Source: Acanthococcus lagerstroemiae (Eukaryota > Arthropoda > Insecta > Hemiptera > Eriococcidae). From it: DNA of 64,000 nucleotides. The translations under genes were made by a program, and so were the position numbers. The notes under the pieces were generated by a model that was not told the origin of the DNA, ran no database searches, and saw only the letters and a list, made by a program, of their open reading frames with translations. Of this stretch, positions 12,345 through 24,315 are shown piece by piece. Position 1 is the first letter of the stretch. Each line of letters starts with the position of its first letter. The stretch is from the NCBI GenBank assembly GCA_031841125.1, contig CM063106.1:9176001-9240000 (forward strand). Reading direction: 5' to 3'.

Positions 12345-13452
12345 CAGCGGCGCTGAGAGCAATTTCGGGCTCTGGGGAAATTGTTTTTGGGGCCTCTAAT
12401 CCTTTATTATTTCTGACCCATATCAACTATCAAAACTTAACATTACGGTGCCGCGTCCTTCGCATAAACTTTTTAAAATACCTTTTTGCCGGACTGAAAT
12501 ATTCCAAGATTCGCCAACAGTGCGGGGCATGAGGTTTTATTTTAAATTAAAATAATTTAATTATAAAATTTAAATTAAAATTTAATTTAGAAAAAAATAT
12601 TTAATTTTAAAATTTTTAGAATTAAATTTTTAAAAAGAAATATTTATTGTTTTAATAAATAGTTTAAGTTTAATAAATTAATATTAACATTTTAATAAAT
12701 TTTTAATAAAAAATTAAATAAATAAATTTAAAATAAAATTATATAAAATTAATTTAATATAAAATTTTTAGCCAATGACTTACTATAGATGGACCCTACT
12801 ATAGACTTTCTCGGCCCTGCAGATAAATCCAGACTTCTCCGGATTCTGAAATCTCTTCGTTGACCCGCACAGCTTGGAGTAATAGGGGCAGGGGCAATGA
12901 GGACCCGAGATGTGAATAAGGCGCAACAGCATGAGACAGAGTATAATCAGGCGAGTGCGTGGGGGGGGGGATGCGCGTGCGTGTGCGAGTGGTGTGAGTA
13001 GTGTGCGACAGGCTATAGAAATTTCTTTATTTATGTTTTAAATTTGATTTACTTATTCATTTTTTCTTTCTTTATATTATTTTTCTTTTTTAATTATTAC
13101 TACATTTTATTTTCCTTATCTCTTTTATGTTTTATTTCATTACTTTCCAAACAAGTTTATTTTTTTTAAAAGTTTCTTTGCTTTTACTAGTATTATTTAT
13201 TATTTTTTTCTCTTCTTGATTTAATTTATAATTTCTCGAGATATTAATCTCCCCTTCCCTGTAACTGGTCGACCTAGTTGTTGGAAAGGGAGTAAAATAT
13301 ACATTAATTATTTATTTATTTATTTATAATCATTAGGGATGAAATACTTTCCGGGAGAGTGGGCTCATAGTACCGTATTTGAAGGGCCCTACGAGCCCTT
13401 CAAATAGAGCGGGCCCAGGGGAAGTTCCCCCTCCCCCTTCTCGGCGTCACTG
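12345..13452. mobile_element. 1.1-kb non-autonomous hAT element nested in the larger hAT
   Basis: The left end is CAGCGGCGCTGAGA and the reverse complement of the right end is CAGTGACGCCGAGA, matching at 11 of 14 positions. Flanks are CGAACATT (12337-12344) and TGAACACT (13453-13460), an 8-bp duplication with two transitions. The interior is almost wholly low-complexity: an A/T tract at 12536-12770, a G-run near 12960, T-rich DNA at 13020-13330, and a GGGCCC-rich stretch at 13380-13440. No coding capacity. Confidence 0.7.
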
Positions 13453-13460
13453 TGAACACT

Positions 13461-14190
13461 TCAGAGGTCCCATAAATGTCTACATCCATCAATCGACAAC
13501 TGCCAACTTCGAAGCTTATTTGTACAGTATCTTTCGTTCTGAAAAGTCATCTAAAGGCTCATTTGGCCCATCAACATTGGCATCGAGAGAACCTTCCCAA
13601 TCTGGATTTGCATCTGTTACCAGCAAAGTTTCAGTTCAAAGAATGCTCTAAAAAAGTCAACAAAATGATGATCTTTGTGGAACCATTGGCCATACCGAAG
13701 TAGAGGAAATAATTGCGGCATCGGGTGAGATGTTTTTTGAATGCAACATCACATTTAATGTTATTGAGTCGCCTATTGTGCACAATTTCATTAAAAAGAT
13801 CCGACCGGTGCACGCAGAATTTATTCCTAGCCTGGATAAATGCCACAATTAGTTTTCCCAGGCCCTAGTGATTTTGGAAACCGAAGATGAAATTTTGCTG
13901 ATTGATGGTTGGCAGGGGCGGATACAGAAAATAATTTCAAGGGGTCCGAATGCAAAATGTTACAGACAAAACATAATAGCTCCAGGTCACTATCGACAGA
14001 TTTAGATAGATATCGGAAGGGGGGTCGGTACCCCCTGTATTCGTCACTGGGTTGGGATCATGCTTCTTCTAACCGTCGACCAGCTGTATCAATGATACAT
14101 AATTCCACAGGAAGAAAGACATTAATCACGCTTGGAACTTCATCGGCAAAAAAGAAGACGAACTACTGGCCAATATTGTCAACAAGTTAA
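13461..14190 (+). pseudogene. hAT transposase remnant (DUF659-like region)
   Basis: Reading across the MITE at 13913-14049, the frame gives EDEILLIDGW joined to DHASSNRRPAVSMIHN and then KTLITLGTSSAKKK. The TDGW-like motif, followed by a region ending in a short strand and then serine, resembles the DUF659 part of hAT transposases. Upstream pieces (FIKKIRPVHAEFIPS near 13790-13840) fit the conserved block before it. The frame is broken several times, and the C-terminal dimerisation domain was not found. The family call is supported by the hAT ends of the host element; the domain call is less certain. Confidence 0.5.
13913..14049. mobile_element. 137-bp MITE inside the hAT transposase frame
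   Basis: The ends CAGGGGCGGATACAG and CTGTATTCGTCACTG are near-perfect inverted repeats. The hexamer GGTTGG stands directly outside both ends (13907-13912 and 14050-14055). Removing the element and one hexamer restores an open transposase frame through IDGW. The 6-bp duplication is shorter than the canonical 8 bp for hAT. Confidence 0.8.
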
Positions 14191-14874
14191 TTCCAATGGC
14201 CAGGTTCGTTAAAACTACATAAAATATCTGACTCCTCGGCACAGCTAGAGGGACTATTTTCACAGCAGGCCTATATATATCCTCCAGTGCGAAATCGACT
14301 CGAATTCGAACGTTCAAGTAAACTTCTACATGTGTACTATTCCCTTCGACTTCTTTACAACGACGTGAATATCGATACTGACCTCTGATTTCATTACATG
14401 AATATTGATGGTCATTATGTTGTGCCATGTTTATCGAAGGTACAATTTTCTTTCGTATTTAACCAGTGATTAAAATAATTGACCTTATTTTTCACCATTT
14501 GTTTTCTCTTTTACATTCTAAGTACTAACAAAATAATGAAACCGAAGCTATTTAGTTTTACGTTATTATATCTGCAAATACCAATTCTTTATCTTTCTTT
14601 TTTTCATTTTGTTAACTAGTAAAATTTTACCAATTAGTTTATGTTACTCGCTCACATTCTGACAGTTTCGAAACATTAAGATAAATTTTCCGTTTCGGCA
14701 AAACGAGGCAAAGTAAATTGTAATTGCGTTCCTCATCTGCTGTTTATTTTTGAATTCTCATTGATCTCTTGCTACCTAGTTTCTGATGGATGAAATTAAA
14801 AGAGTTCGTAGCTTAACATTAGATTAAGTATCTTCTCTTCAGATTCGTATCTGGGTTGCTTTCCTGTGTTCTTT

Positions 14875-14930
14875 CAGGGGCGTAGCTACGGGGGGGGGGG
14901 GGTCTGAACCCCCCTTGGCATCGGCCGACA
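14875..14930. mobile_element. hAT-type terminus, partner end not found
   Basis: CAGGGGCGTAGCTACGG followed by a G-run and CCCCCC is the stereotyped start of the CAGgGGCGTAGC family of insect hAT elements, also seen at 19721 and 25611. No matching right end was seen downstream, so it is truncated or diverged. Confidence 0.5.
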
Positions 14931-15226
14931 AAGTGAAAAAATTAACATTTATTCTGGTAATAGTAAGTATTACACCTGTAATGTTGTAAAAGTGAAACGA
15001 ACCACACGGTACCAGTAGTACTAAAATTACAACAGTTAATCATAAAATGTTCTCATATTGCGATACGTGAAAATGTCTAGTAAAAATCGAACCATCTTTC
15101 TTTAGCCCAGTTTTTAGAAATGGAAATTCTGGTTTAGGCTTACCACCATTAATAACTTCTAATTGTTCATTAAGAGTAAGTTGCAAAAACGGGTTTTCAA
15201 TACGATCTCAAATACGCATTTTGTGG

Positions 15227-15262
<36 letters not shown>

Positions 15263-16130
15263 GGAGCATTCAAACATAACGCATTGACTAGTAGAAGAAC
15301 ACAGTCACGTTACACTGTCAACTTCGATGTTCCTGTATAGCAGCTAAGCCGAGCCAGCCAGATTCAAAGCGCTTCCAGAACGCAACCAAACGCACAGGTT
15401 TCTTCCCGTTGAACATGCTAGTGTTTTTTTTTTGTGTTGGTATTTAACACACGAGTGGAGCGTAAGTCGTGCAATGTTGTACAGTATGGAAAGGAAACAT
15501 TAGATCCGACGCATACCTCGCTTGCCTATACAAATATGTACATGTACGAGGATTGCCGAACGCCGAACAGTATACACTTGCGTTTCAACTGTCTCCTCAC
15601 ATAATATCTCCCGTGAATTTATTATATACTCAACTGTAAGCGTCAATACAGTTTCTGTTTTGCACAATGTTTCATTATCTTTTATTTGTTACAAGTTGAA
15701 GTTGATATTGTATATGAAAACTTATTTTCTCGGGAATTTTCAGGGTAAGCGGCGCTTAACTTGCTTGCCTGGAATGCACGCCACTGATACCTGCTGTTCG
15801 ACAACAAGCAATACCTACGTAAAATAATACTCAGCCAAGTCTCAAGTCTGGAAACCAAATAGATGAGTCCCGAGGCGAGTCAGCTAGTATTATACAACAT
15901 ATTACCATCACAGTACACAGCTGCACATCAACAGAATGTAATATTACAGTTTTAAGCTTCACAATTTGATAAGTAACAAAAATTCTAGCTCAGAATAAAT
16001 TTAGAAAACATTCTACATATTCCACGTATTCTACATGTTCTACATCACAATTTTTCACATACTTTACGCAGGTATTCTAGGCGTAGAAAACCGCGTAGAC
16101 GTAGAGGATTTAATCTACGACACAACCCTG

Positions 16131-17104
16131 GTATACACACCGGTATACGTGGTGCATACTCTCGCATCTCGGATTACACGCGATGGTGCCGTCCGACCGG
16201 TCTCCCAGAAAGGTAAAAAAATAAGGTTATTAGCGGTCGAAGTCCAGGTTGCTCGTCGATCAGCCTCCTTATCTGGTAATACGCGGAGTACCACGAGAGA
16301 GAGACCACTCCTTAAAAAAAGTTCTTTTTCCGCGCTCGACTCCTACGGCAGTAACCTACGACATGTTGTGGGCCAAAAATTTCTGTATACCGTTGTACCT
16401 GTTTAATTCTGCCCGTATTTGACACGGCCAGAAATATCGGCGTATCTCGAAATCTTTTTTTCTTCTTTCCGACTTCATTTCTCATTGCACACAGCCGAGA
16501 GGGGCGGCATAACTGCGATTTATGGTCGTTTCACGATTTTATGGCTTTCAGAATTTCGTGTACATTTATTTTCGTAATCTCGAAAAACTCGTGTTTACGC
16601 AAACGTACACCGTATTATGTCACTGATTCTAATAATTGCAAGTACGAGCGAGTGAATGTTCTCAGTACAACGTATAAGTACATGTATCGAATCAGTCCTC
16701 GTAAGCAGAGCTTTCCTCGTGCAGTCCCAATTGACTCCTAGTACCTTCCGGAAGCTCTAGCTCACTTCGATATAGAACAATAATACGTAATTTTTGCCGA
16801 ATATGCGATAATTTTCTTCAAATTACCCCTCAATATACAAACGAAAATTCGTGAGCGAATTCAAGAGACAAACGAAGGCATGTCGAAAAGGGTCAACTCA
16901 GGGGGTGATTATTCAAGAGATTTAGCTGGCACAGAATTTGACGCGTAAGTTGGGCACCATGTTATAAAAGAAGTATTTAGGTGACATAAGCATCGAATAC
17001 GAGAGCACGCTAAGTAACGGAAAAATGTTTGTTAGCATATTCTGTCATAGGATTTATACAACGCTGGGACACTTCTCTCATGACAGCGTCCAATTAAGTC
17101 CTGC
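16131..17104. other. No gene recognised; right flank of the hAT element
   Basis: CpG-richer DNA continuing the locus at 10129-11451. Frame 16035-16406 crosses the hAT end and shows no known domain. Confidence 0.45.
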
Positions 17105-19010
17105 ATTTTACCTATCCTTTGAATGATTACCGTATGAATTCCCGAAGCCAATTTCTCGAGGCCCAATTTCCCGAAAACCTTTTTCACGAAGTTCGAATTC
17201 CCGAAAGCCAATTTCCCGAAAGGTCAACTTCCCGAGGCCTCGTAGTCTTGTTTTAAATATTGCGGAATTTGTAGGTGCTCGTAGACCGATCGAAGAATAT
17301 AATTCGAATTGGCGGATGCAAAAAACATTTCTTACAGCTTCCACAGTAATAATAAATTTACAAATGGGAAGGGTTCGTGACGCACCGAGAATCGTCACTG
17401 TTAAATCATGGCGAAGATCATTGGAAAACATTGTTACTCGATGGATACGTTTATCTGTGGTCGCGAGCGGCCAATCATAAAATCTACTGGGACTGAGAAT
17501 CAGGAGAGGCGGATGCTCTGCACGCGCGATTACGAACGATCCGGTTGCAGGAGCGGACATTCTGGTGCTTAAAGGTCCAGCTGAGTCGAAGCACGCACAT
17601 CCGCCGAACCAGGAGGAATGTGCTGCCGAGGCTGTCACGCACTCGATGAAAAGTAAGCACAGGAGTACTCTGAAGCACCTCCAGCGCAGAATGCCCTGCG
17701 GTGTTTTAAGCCAACTGCCGGAACGGGAGGCGTTAAAAAAGCAACTAAGAAAAGAGCGGCGGAAAGACCAGCCAGCAAACCCGAGGAAGCTCTCGGACTT
17801 GGAACAGCTACCGGCGGCGTACCAGAAAACGCTACAGTAAGAAAAGTTCCTCATTTTCGACTCTGAGCCGGAAGAAGAACGGGAAGACGACGACAATGAA
17901 GCAGCCGAAGATGCCGCTAAAGACAGACTCTTCGTGTTTGGTACAAGACAGAACCTCGAACTGCTCTGTAATAGTACGTGGTTCATTGATGGAACTTTTA
18001 GCTATTCTTCCAGTTGTTCACCGTGTTGTTGGGATTACGAAAGCTGTAAGCAGTAAGTGGAGAAGGCGTGCCTCGTCTAAGAGAAGTGATCAACACTCCA
18101 AAGTCTTGAGGGCTATAAAGGACCCCGTCAACGAGTAATGATTCCACGAATGCACTCCTGAGCGCACTATTTCGAACTCAGGTATAATCAAGTCGGTAAG
18201 AGTGGTATTTCCAGGTGTACCAGGACGTTGCTGTTTCTTTCACCTGGGTCAGTCATTGTATCGAAAAATACAAGGGAAAGAACGGAATACAGCCACATGA
18301 TCCTAGCGCTCGCCTTTGTCCTCGCAGACGTTTCTCATGCATTCACGGAACTGCGCAACGACGTGCCAGATGAGCTGCTCGATCTTACCGAATACTTCCA
18401 GATGATGTATGTACAGGGTCGGCCGACCAGAGCCCGAAGGCCAGCGGTCCTCCCTCGCTATCCGCCAAAATGGTGGAATCAGTACGACGCAATTATAGTG
18501 GACGCGCATAAGACTAACAACGCGAGCGAGAGGTGACATAATTGGTTCGGCCTGCTCCTTGGCAAAACTTCTACCAGATGTGTACACTTTCTTAAAGGAA
18601 TTGCAAAAGGAGCAGGCCGACATGGAAGTCATTCTGGGCGAGCTGTCAGGAAGAAAGGGGAAAGCAAGTCCAAAGAAGAAGTGGTTAGAATTACAAACAT
18701 GCATTCGATTAATCGCCCAAACGTATGAGGAGTACAAGAGAGAAGGTCGTATTCTCGATTATCTGCGTAACATCGGATATAAAGTGAACATAAGTTGAAA
18801 AGAGATATAATATTGGTTTAAAATTTATACGTTGGCCGACATGAAACTTTTTCAAGTAATCCGAACTTATTTTTCCAAAAAAAAAAAAAAAAAATCGGGA
18901 ACAGGATTCGGGAAATTGAAATTTGAGAGAAAGGTTTTCTGGATATTGGGCCTCGGGAAATTGTTCTTTTGGGAAAACAGATTTGGGAAATTGGACGGAA
19001 CCCCTTCGGA
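17105..19010 (+). mobile_element. MULE DNA transposon with repeated TTCCCGAA termini
   Basis: The left end (about 17133-17240) and the reverse complement of the right end (about 18890-19005) share CGAGGCCCAAT, GAAAACCTTT and multiple TTCCCGAA blocks in the same order. The termini therefore form long imperfect inverted repeats of about 100 bp made of short sub-repeats. Between them lies a degenerate transposase of the FLYWCH-associated MULE type. Exact outer ends and a 9-bp duplication could not be fixed. There is an A-run near 18878. Confidence 0.8.
17565..18798 (+). pseudogene. MULE transposase remnant
   Basis: From 17565 the frame reads a basic region (LKKQLRKERRKDQPANPRKL, then LEQLPAAYQKTLQ), an in-frame stop, then EKFLIFDSEPEEE. 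A frameshift follows, then RLFVFGTRQNLELLCNSTWF and IDGTF, the hallmark first-aspartate block of MULE transposases in insects. After a gap with deletions, 18300-18536 gives FVLADVSHAFTELRNDVPDE, FQMMYVQGRPTRARR, and the NNASERWHNWFG-type end. Residues of 18559-18798 (LPDVYTFLKELQKEQADMEV ... GRILDYLRNIGY) are the usual C-terminus. Much of the DDE core, the second and third acidic residues included, was not found. Nonfunctional. Confidence 0.8.
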
Positions 19011-19720
19011 ATAATACATGCATTTATTTCGTGTAAATATGTAGCGACTGCACAAATCACAATTTACGGACGGGGGGGGGGGAGTTTACAGCTTATTATT
19101 TAGTCATACTACATCATACAAAATGTTGATATCTCGAAGACTAGCGAAGAAGGTTGAGGGAGACGTATGTTCGAAGAACTTGAGAGTAGTTGGAGAAGGA
19201 AGGTGCGGTCGGAGTGAAGAGAGAAGAGAACATTCTTCATATTGAATAAAGTAAATGAATATTTGGGTGTCACTGTAGACAGTCTTTCAAACTGAGGTCT
19301 CAAATCCAGGGAAGAACGGATGAAACTGCGAAAAATTAACTACCTATTATATTACCTTCAAAAACTGTTCAGCCCGTAAGAAAATTTATCAGATGATTAG
19401 AAAACTTAATCACACTGAAATCAACAAGTTTTATTGATAAGCATAACGACAAATATTTCGGGTGTGTGAGTATGAAAGTAGGACTAGACTCTTTGGAAAC
19501 ATCTTCGAAGGCATATCAAGGTGGAATATTTACCATTAAAAGAATTTGATAGCTACCCATTTGAAAATCCAAAGATGAAACGTTCCAGTTCTCCTTTAGG
19601 GAGCGAGAATATCGACATAATTAACCATTATGTCTTATTACACCTTCTCTCCACGCATTCATTACATCTTACTATGTCTGATTATACTTTATCGTGTCTT
19701 CATTATGTCTTAAGCATATC
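19011..19720. other. No gene recognised
   Basis: Contains a G-run at about 19072. No domain was seen in any frame. Bases 19713-19720 are the left target duplication of the next element. Confidence 0.4.
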
Positions 19721-19981
19721 CATGAACGTAGCCAGCAAGGAGCAGGAGGGCCCCCGGATTTGAAAGAAAATTATGTTCCAGTGCTCACAAAATTATTTTC
19801 GAATATTTAAAGCTAACTAAATAAAATTCGCAGAAAATGGGATTTGCCTAGAGGCCTAGATGCTAGACAACGAAAATGTGTGATTGGCGCCACATTGATA
19901 GCAAGGCAGCGACTTGCAATACATAAAATTCTACCTTTTTGCACCCCCCCCCCCCTGGAAAAAGTTCTAGCTATGCCTATG
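19721..19981. mobile_element. 261-bp hAT-type MITE
   Basis: The left end is CATGAACGTAGCCAGC and the reverse complement of the right end is CATAGGCATAGCTAGA, divergent versions of the CAGGGGCGTAGCCAG terminus. Flanks AGCATATC (19713-19720) and AACATGTC (19982-19989) agree at 6 of 8 positions, both differences being transitions. An internal C-run precedes the right end, as in relatives. Confidence 0.65.
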
Positions 19982-19989
19982 AACATGTC

Positions 19990-22140
19990 ATCATCCTAAT
20001 CAATTTACATAACCTAATCAATTTACATAAAGATTTAGAGAAAGGAGTAAGAGGTACAGATAAAAAGGTGCAAAGGAAGAACGACACAATAAAAACGGAA
20101 ACGACACGAGGCAGAAAAAACAGAAGAGGAATAAAAAGTGAGAAAAAACAAAATTGAAAACTCTCATAAAATGCTGCGTGAGTCATAAGTTTGGGAAGTT
20201 CGGCAGATATAATAGTTAATCTAAATGAATCTGAACCGATTCTGAATAACTTTTATTATGATGTTACAAAGAATCCAAACGTGAGTATGAGTGAATTTGA
20301 AAAGATATTGAAAAGGAATGAGCAAATACTGAAAGGCAGGTAAAGACAGAAAAAAATTAGAAAAAGACCGACAGAGAAAAAAAAAGATACAAAAAAACTG
20401 AAAAATATTAAATGAAAAGGAAGAAAAATAATCAGGAAAAGAGAAATCTAATGAGTAGAAAAAAGAAGACAGAACAAAGAGATTCTTACATCATTTCGGC
20501 TCAGGATCATTCCGAAGGGTCTCATTTATTGACTGTCAACCCCCTCGACCTCTCTCTCAATTGGCTCCGGTGAGAATTTCACACCTAAGTCACAGATATT
20601 CTCAGTCGAAATCAATCAATTAAGCATTTTATTGATAAATGATAAGACAGAAACATATTGAAAAATCAAATAACAGATAGCGAAGACAATTCCAGCATAT
20701 GCACGAATAAATAAAAAACAAACATGGCATGAGTAGCAGTAGCAAATGGGAGAACAATAAGAAAGAGACCAAAACACCACGAAATAGGTGAAAACAGAGT
20801 CGAAAGGATACGGTACCAATACGAGACAAGGAATTGACAAAAATAACTTGAATTTCGTTTCAGCTCCTTGTAAATACTTTGAATTTGGTTCCACCTACAG
20901 CCGAAATAGTTAATTCGATGCTCCAGCTTCGGTTCTAGGTAAAATATGCAGTGCGAAGCCAAACTATTTGATTCAATTAGTATGAAATAGTCTGTCGAGA
21001 TTTATATGAGAACGATTTTCCAACACATTTAAATGCCCAGAAACACAACTTTGTCAAAATTCCACGTATGTTCTCACAAGAAGAATAAGGAGGTGCTTGT
21101 GGCACAATCTCTTTTCCTCAAAAAGTCGACCTGATACCTCCCATGAATTTCATTTTATCGAAATCAATTTGGAGGGAATGGGTTCACCGCACGATTTAGA
21201 GCTTTGAACAATATTCTATGAGAGTCGGAATCAGAACCACTCAAATCTCTGGCTAATCGGCTCTTCAGAGATGGTCATCTATTCAGCACTAAGAGGCATC
21301 ACTGAGGCCGAGGGAGGAAGGGAAAAAAAAAGAAAATAACGATAGTAATAAAGCCTAATGAGTATAAGTGTAAATAGCCGACTTCGAGTGGCGGGATAAG
21401 AACTGATAAATAAATAAAATAATGCTAAAAACTTTTTGGTGTCCTTTTTTTTTGGAGAGCAAAGGGGTGCTTAAAGGATTCGGGGGTTAAGCCCCTCCAA
21501 GCGTCCCTCTATTTGTACTTATATTGATAAGAATATGAGAACTGATTAAAAATGTAAAAAAACAGTTTAGTATGGGTATGAGATAACTGATAACATGATG
21601 GTAATCTGGCTATCTGGCCGATAACTGAAAAATTGAAAACAAAGCAATGGAGCCGGAACCACGCAGCGGCTTGGAACAACCAAATTTCTCAAGGTTAGCT
21701 CCAGAGTCGAAAGTCACCTTTCACAGTTCATTAATGAGAAGTTCGGGGACCATTACTGTCCACATAAGGGAGTAAAAGGCGGGACTCTTAAGAACTGCAA
21801 TAGTCAAAATCAAAGTTAGAGCCACTGTTCACTTTTTTGAATCCGAAGCAGATAGGTGGTTCCACAGCTCTGATGCGTCAAAAATTCACCAAAAACGAGC
21901 AAAGGTCATCCTAGCATCCAGTCCTAGTCTGAAATTTCTGGTGGAAAGAGGGGGGGGGGATTTCCTAAAGGATGTGTACATCAATGAATTTTCAACGGAT
22001 TAACAGTGAAGAATTACGTTATTACGTTTTCGCCGGATGGGGAGGGGGAGAGGAACTGGATACGAGCGTGCAGTAGAGGGTATTCGAAAAGTTCTAAGGA
22101 AATAATTGAGAGAGCTACATACGGAATGCATAGTTACAAG
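19990..22140. other. No gene recognised
   Basis: Purine-rich low-complexity DNA occupies 20030-20480. The rest is AT-rich and without recognisable coding. Frames 20616-20962 (minus) are hydrophobic but match nothing I know. Confidence 0.4.
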
Positions 22141-22510
22141 CAGGGACGTACCGATAGGGGGTAGGGAGGGCAACTCAACCCCCGGTAGGAATTTTTCACC
22201 ACGCAGTTGGGAAAATTTACCATTTCAGTCGGGCGAGTTGGAAAAATCCAACAAGTGAAAGGTTTTTTTTTTTTGCTTTGGTACTTGGGAATTGAGAAGT
22301 TAGGAAAATCCAACAAGTCAAAAGGGTTTTTCTTCTTCAGCTTTGATACTAGGAAATTTTGAGTTGAGTCTGTTAAAACAATCCAACCGGTCAAAAGGTT
22401 TTTTTTTTTTTTGCTTGAATATTTGGGAATTTTGAGTTGAGTCAGTTGGGACGTTCACAATTTTACTCCCCCCCCCCTCCTCCGCAGGACAACTCTTCGG
22501 TACGTCCCTA
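22141..22510. mobile_element. 370-bp inverted-repeat element with three internal tandem units
   Basis: The ends are CAGGGACGTACCGA and TTCGGTACGTCCCTA. Between them, three units of about 80-85 bp share AATCCAACAAGTCAAAAGG, a T-run, GCTTTGGTACTTGGGAATT and GAGTTGAGTC. G-rich and C-rich tracts sit just inside each end. Flanks GTTACAAG and GTTAATAA agree only partly. Confidence 0.75.
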
Positions 22511-24090
22511 GTTAATAATTTACATGAGGACTGATGATTCGAGGATACAACATCATGACATTGTTAAAATGAAACGTGCAGTTTGGAATCGAGTATTAAA
22601 ATAGTAAATTAGTAACATACGTTTAGTACCCGCCCAGCGGAAGAATGGGAGTTACAATGTATTACGGTGCTACTTGTAGGCCAAGAATGCAAAGTGGGAT
22701 CACATTGAACCAGTTTATTAATTAACCTACAAGGAATACACAGCATAACACAATTATTTTTCGTACTAGGTTCCTATACTATTTCTGTTCACCTCAAACC
22801 CATTTTTATTTCATTTTATTTGAAAAATAAATAAAAGGTCGATAAATCATCTCAACGGCGAGTTTTTACACATGAAACGAAATACTATCTGAAACCAAAT
22901 TAAGACACGATTAATTGAACGAAGGCGAGCGATGACCTCTGTAATCTACAATTATACAGCACACGGACACACGCACATAGTATGTACACTCAACTACAAG
23001 AAAATAATCACCATTCTACCGAAACCTTTTTTACATCAAGATAGAATTACCGTTTGTAATTATCACTGCACACGTATTTTTCCTTTTTGCTTTCCTAAGA
23101 GCAAAAACGCATTTAAGAAAGGCACACACTTTATCGAGCTGCAGATTGATAGTCAAAGTATTCGAGCAATTTACGCTTTCGGTTAGTCGGATACGTATAG
23201 CATTCAATTGCTAAACGGCGAAGAAGGCAGAAAGCTGGTCCAAAGATAGAATTTTTCAAAAGTGCATACATACATACGAGATTTACACGAGTTATACATA
23301 CGATCCGAGAGTATAATTCTGACCACTATTTAATCGCAGGTTTTCCGGGCACCTTTCGTGCTCGTTTCTTGGCATTCACCGCATTCGTAAAATAGTGGCA
23401 TGTCAATAAATCGAGCCTAGATGCGTTAATTATTCGTAATCCTTCTCTATTTATCCTGCGGAAAGAACCTATGTTTGTTTACTTAGTCGTAATCTATCGA
23501 GTATCGTAACGAATGTATACACATAATCATAATAATGAACTGCTGCTGGTTGGATTACGTGAACATGTACATCGGAATGTTGCATAATCCGCGCACGTGC
23601 TCGCAGAATCAGCCTATAACAGGTGTTCCGGGGAGAGGGGGCAGGAAGATGCTTTGATAAAGTAACTATTCCACTCCAGAGGATGTTCAGAATTCGAATT
23701 CTTACCACTGTAGTGGCCTAAAATTTTACAGTTTTCGAGATGGAAGCCGAATTTGTTCCTGGTCTAAAATCCCATCAGTGAACTTTTTTATCATAAAATT
23801 TTGAAGGGTGCATCGGAGGGATCAAATTTAGCACAGGATTCCCCTCATAAAAATTGCGATGATTTTGCTTCGAAAGTCTTCAAAAATCGAGTTCGGTCAA
23901 AAAATTGATGCGACCATAAGAAATTGTCTGCATTAGTACACATATTGAGAACCATTTGGAAATTGTACGAAAAATCAATTTAGGTCAGCGAGTATTTTGG
24001 GCAAAAGTACACCTTTTTCCACATTATTCATTGCAGTTCTCACAGAAACTTATAAAACTATGAAAACACCCTATTTATCAACTTCTCTAA
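22511..24090. other. No gene recognised
   Basis: No domain-bearing frame. Frames 22932-23186 (plus) and 23469-23708 (minus) look like chance. Confidence 0.4.
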
Positions 24091-24100
24091 TCCTAACCCC

Positions 24101-24315
24101 AGGGGTCTGGTTGGCCGAGTGGATAGCGTGCTGGTCTCGGAATCCGCGGGTCCCAGGTTCGAGCCCACGTAGCAACTCGCTATATTTCGACCTAGGCCGG
24201 TTTTTCGGCCAGAAGAGAAGAGGGCTAAGACAGCCCTAACAGCCTCCCCGACATCTTTGAGGTAATGCTCAAAAAGGGCGGCCTCCAGGGCTCGGGTTGA
24301 GAGTAATATTAGTAG
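24101..24315 (+). mobile_element. tRNA-derived SINE, complete copy
   Basis: The head reads TTGGCCGAGTGGATAGCGTG, with a polymerase III A box (TGGCCGAGTGG, 24112-24122) and B box (GGTTCGAGCCC, 24156-24166), resembling tRNA-Leu or tRNA-Ser. About 130 bp of non-tRNA body follow, ending GGCTCGGGTTGAGAG. The element is flanked by an exact 10-bp target duplication, TCCTAACCCC, at 24091-24100 and 24316-24325. It would be transcribed by polymerase III and mobilised by a LINE partner. The exact duplication suggests a recent insertion. Confidence 0.88.

Larger units (their letters stand above)
11460..16130 (+). mobile_element. 4.67-kb hAT transposon, degenerate, with nested insertions
   Basis: The ends are CAGGGTTGTG at 11460 and CACAACCCTG at 16130. 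They are flanked by GTGTACAC (11452-11459) and GTATACAC (16131-16138), an 8-bp target duplication with one mismatch. Eight-base duplications and CAG-type ends are the hAT signature. Subterminal ATGTAGAATA-like repeats lie just inside both ends (about 11530-11570 and 16010-16060), as expected for transposase binding sites. A transposase remnant lies at 13461-14190. Two smaller elements with their own target duplications are nested inside (12345-13452 and 13913-14049), and a third hAT-like end occurs at 14875. A 34-base A-run is at 15227-15260. Confidence 0.85.

Noticed and set aside
16035..16406. 123-codon open frame across the hAT right end
   Set aside because: Starts inside the transposon and runs over the target duplication; no known domain.
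17108..17986. 292-codon minus-strand open frame
   Set aside because: It is antisense to the MULE terminus and transposase; its C-terminal FREIG repeats are just the TTCCCGAA terminal sub-repeats read backward.
18303..18737. 144-codon minus-strand open frame
   Set aside because: Antisense to the MULE transposase C-terminus, which has the recognisable protein.
20616..20962. Hydrophobic minus-strand frames as a membrane protein
   Set aside because: Three overlapping frames of similar length arise from an AT/purine-skewed stretch; no conserved motif or exon structure.
24101..24175. A functional tRNA gene
   Set aside because: Has A and B boxes, but it continues into a SINE body and is flanked by a 10-bp target duplication, and no clean acceptor stem is formed.
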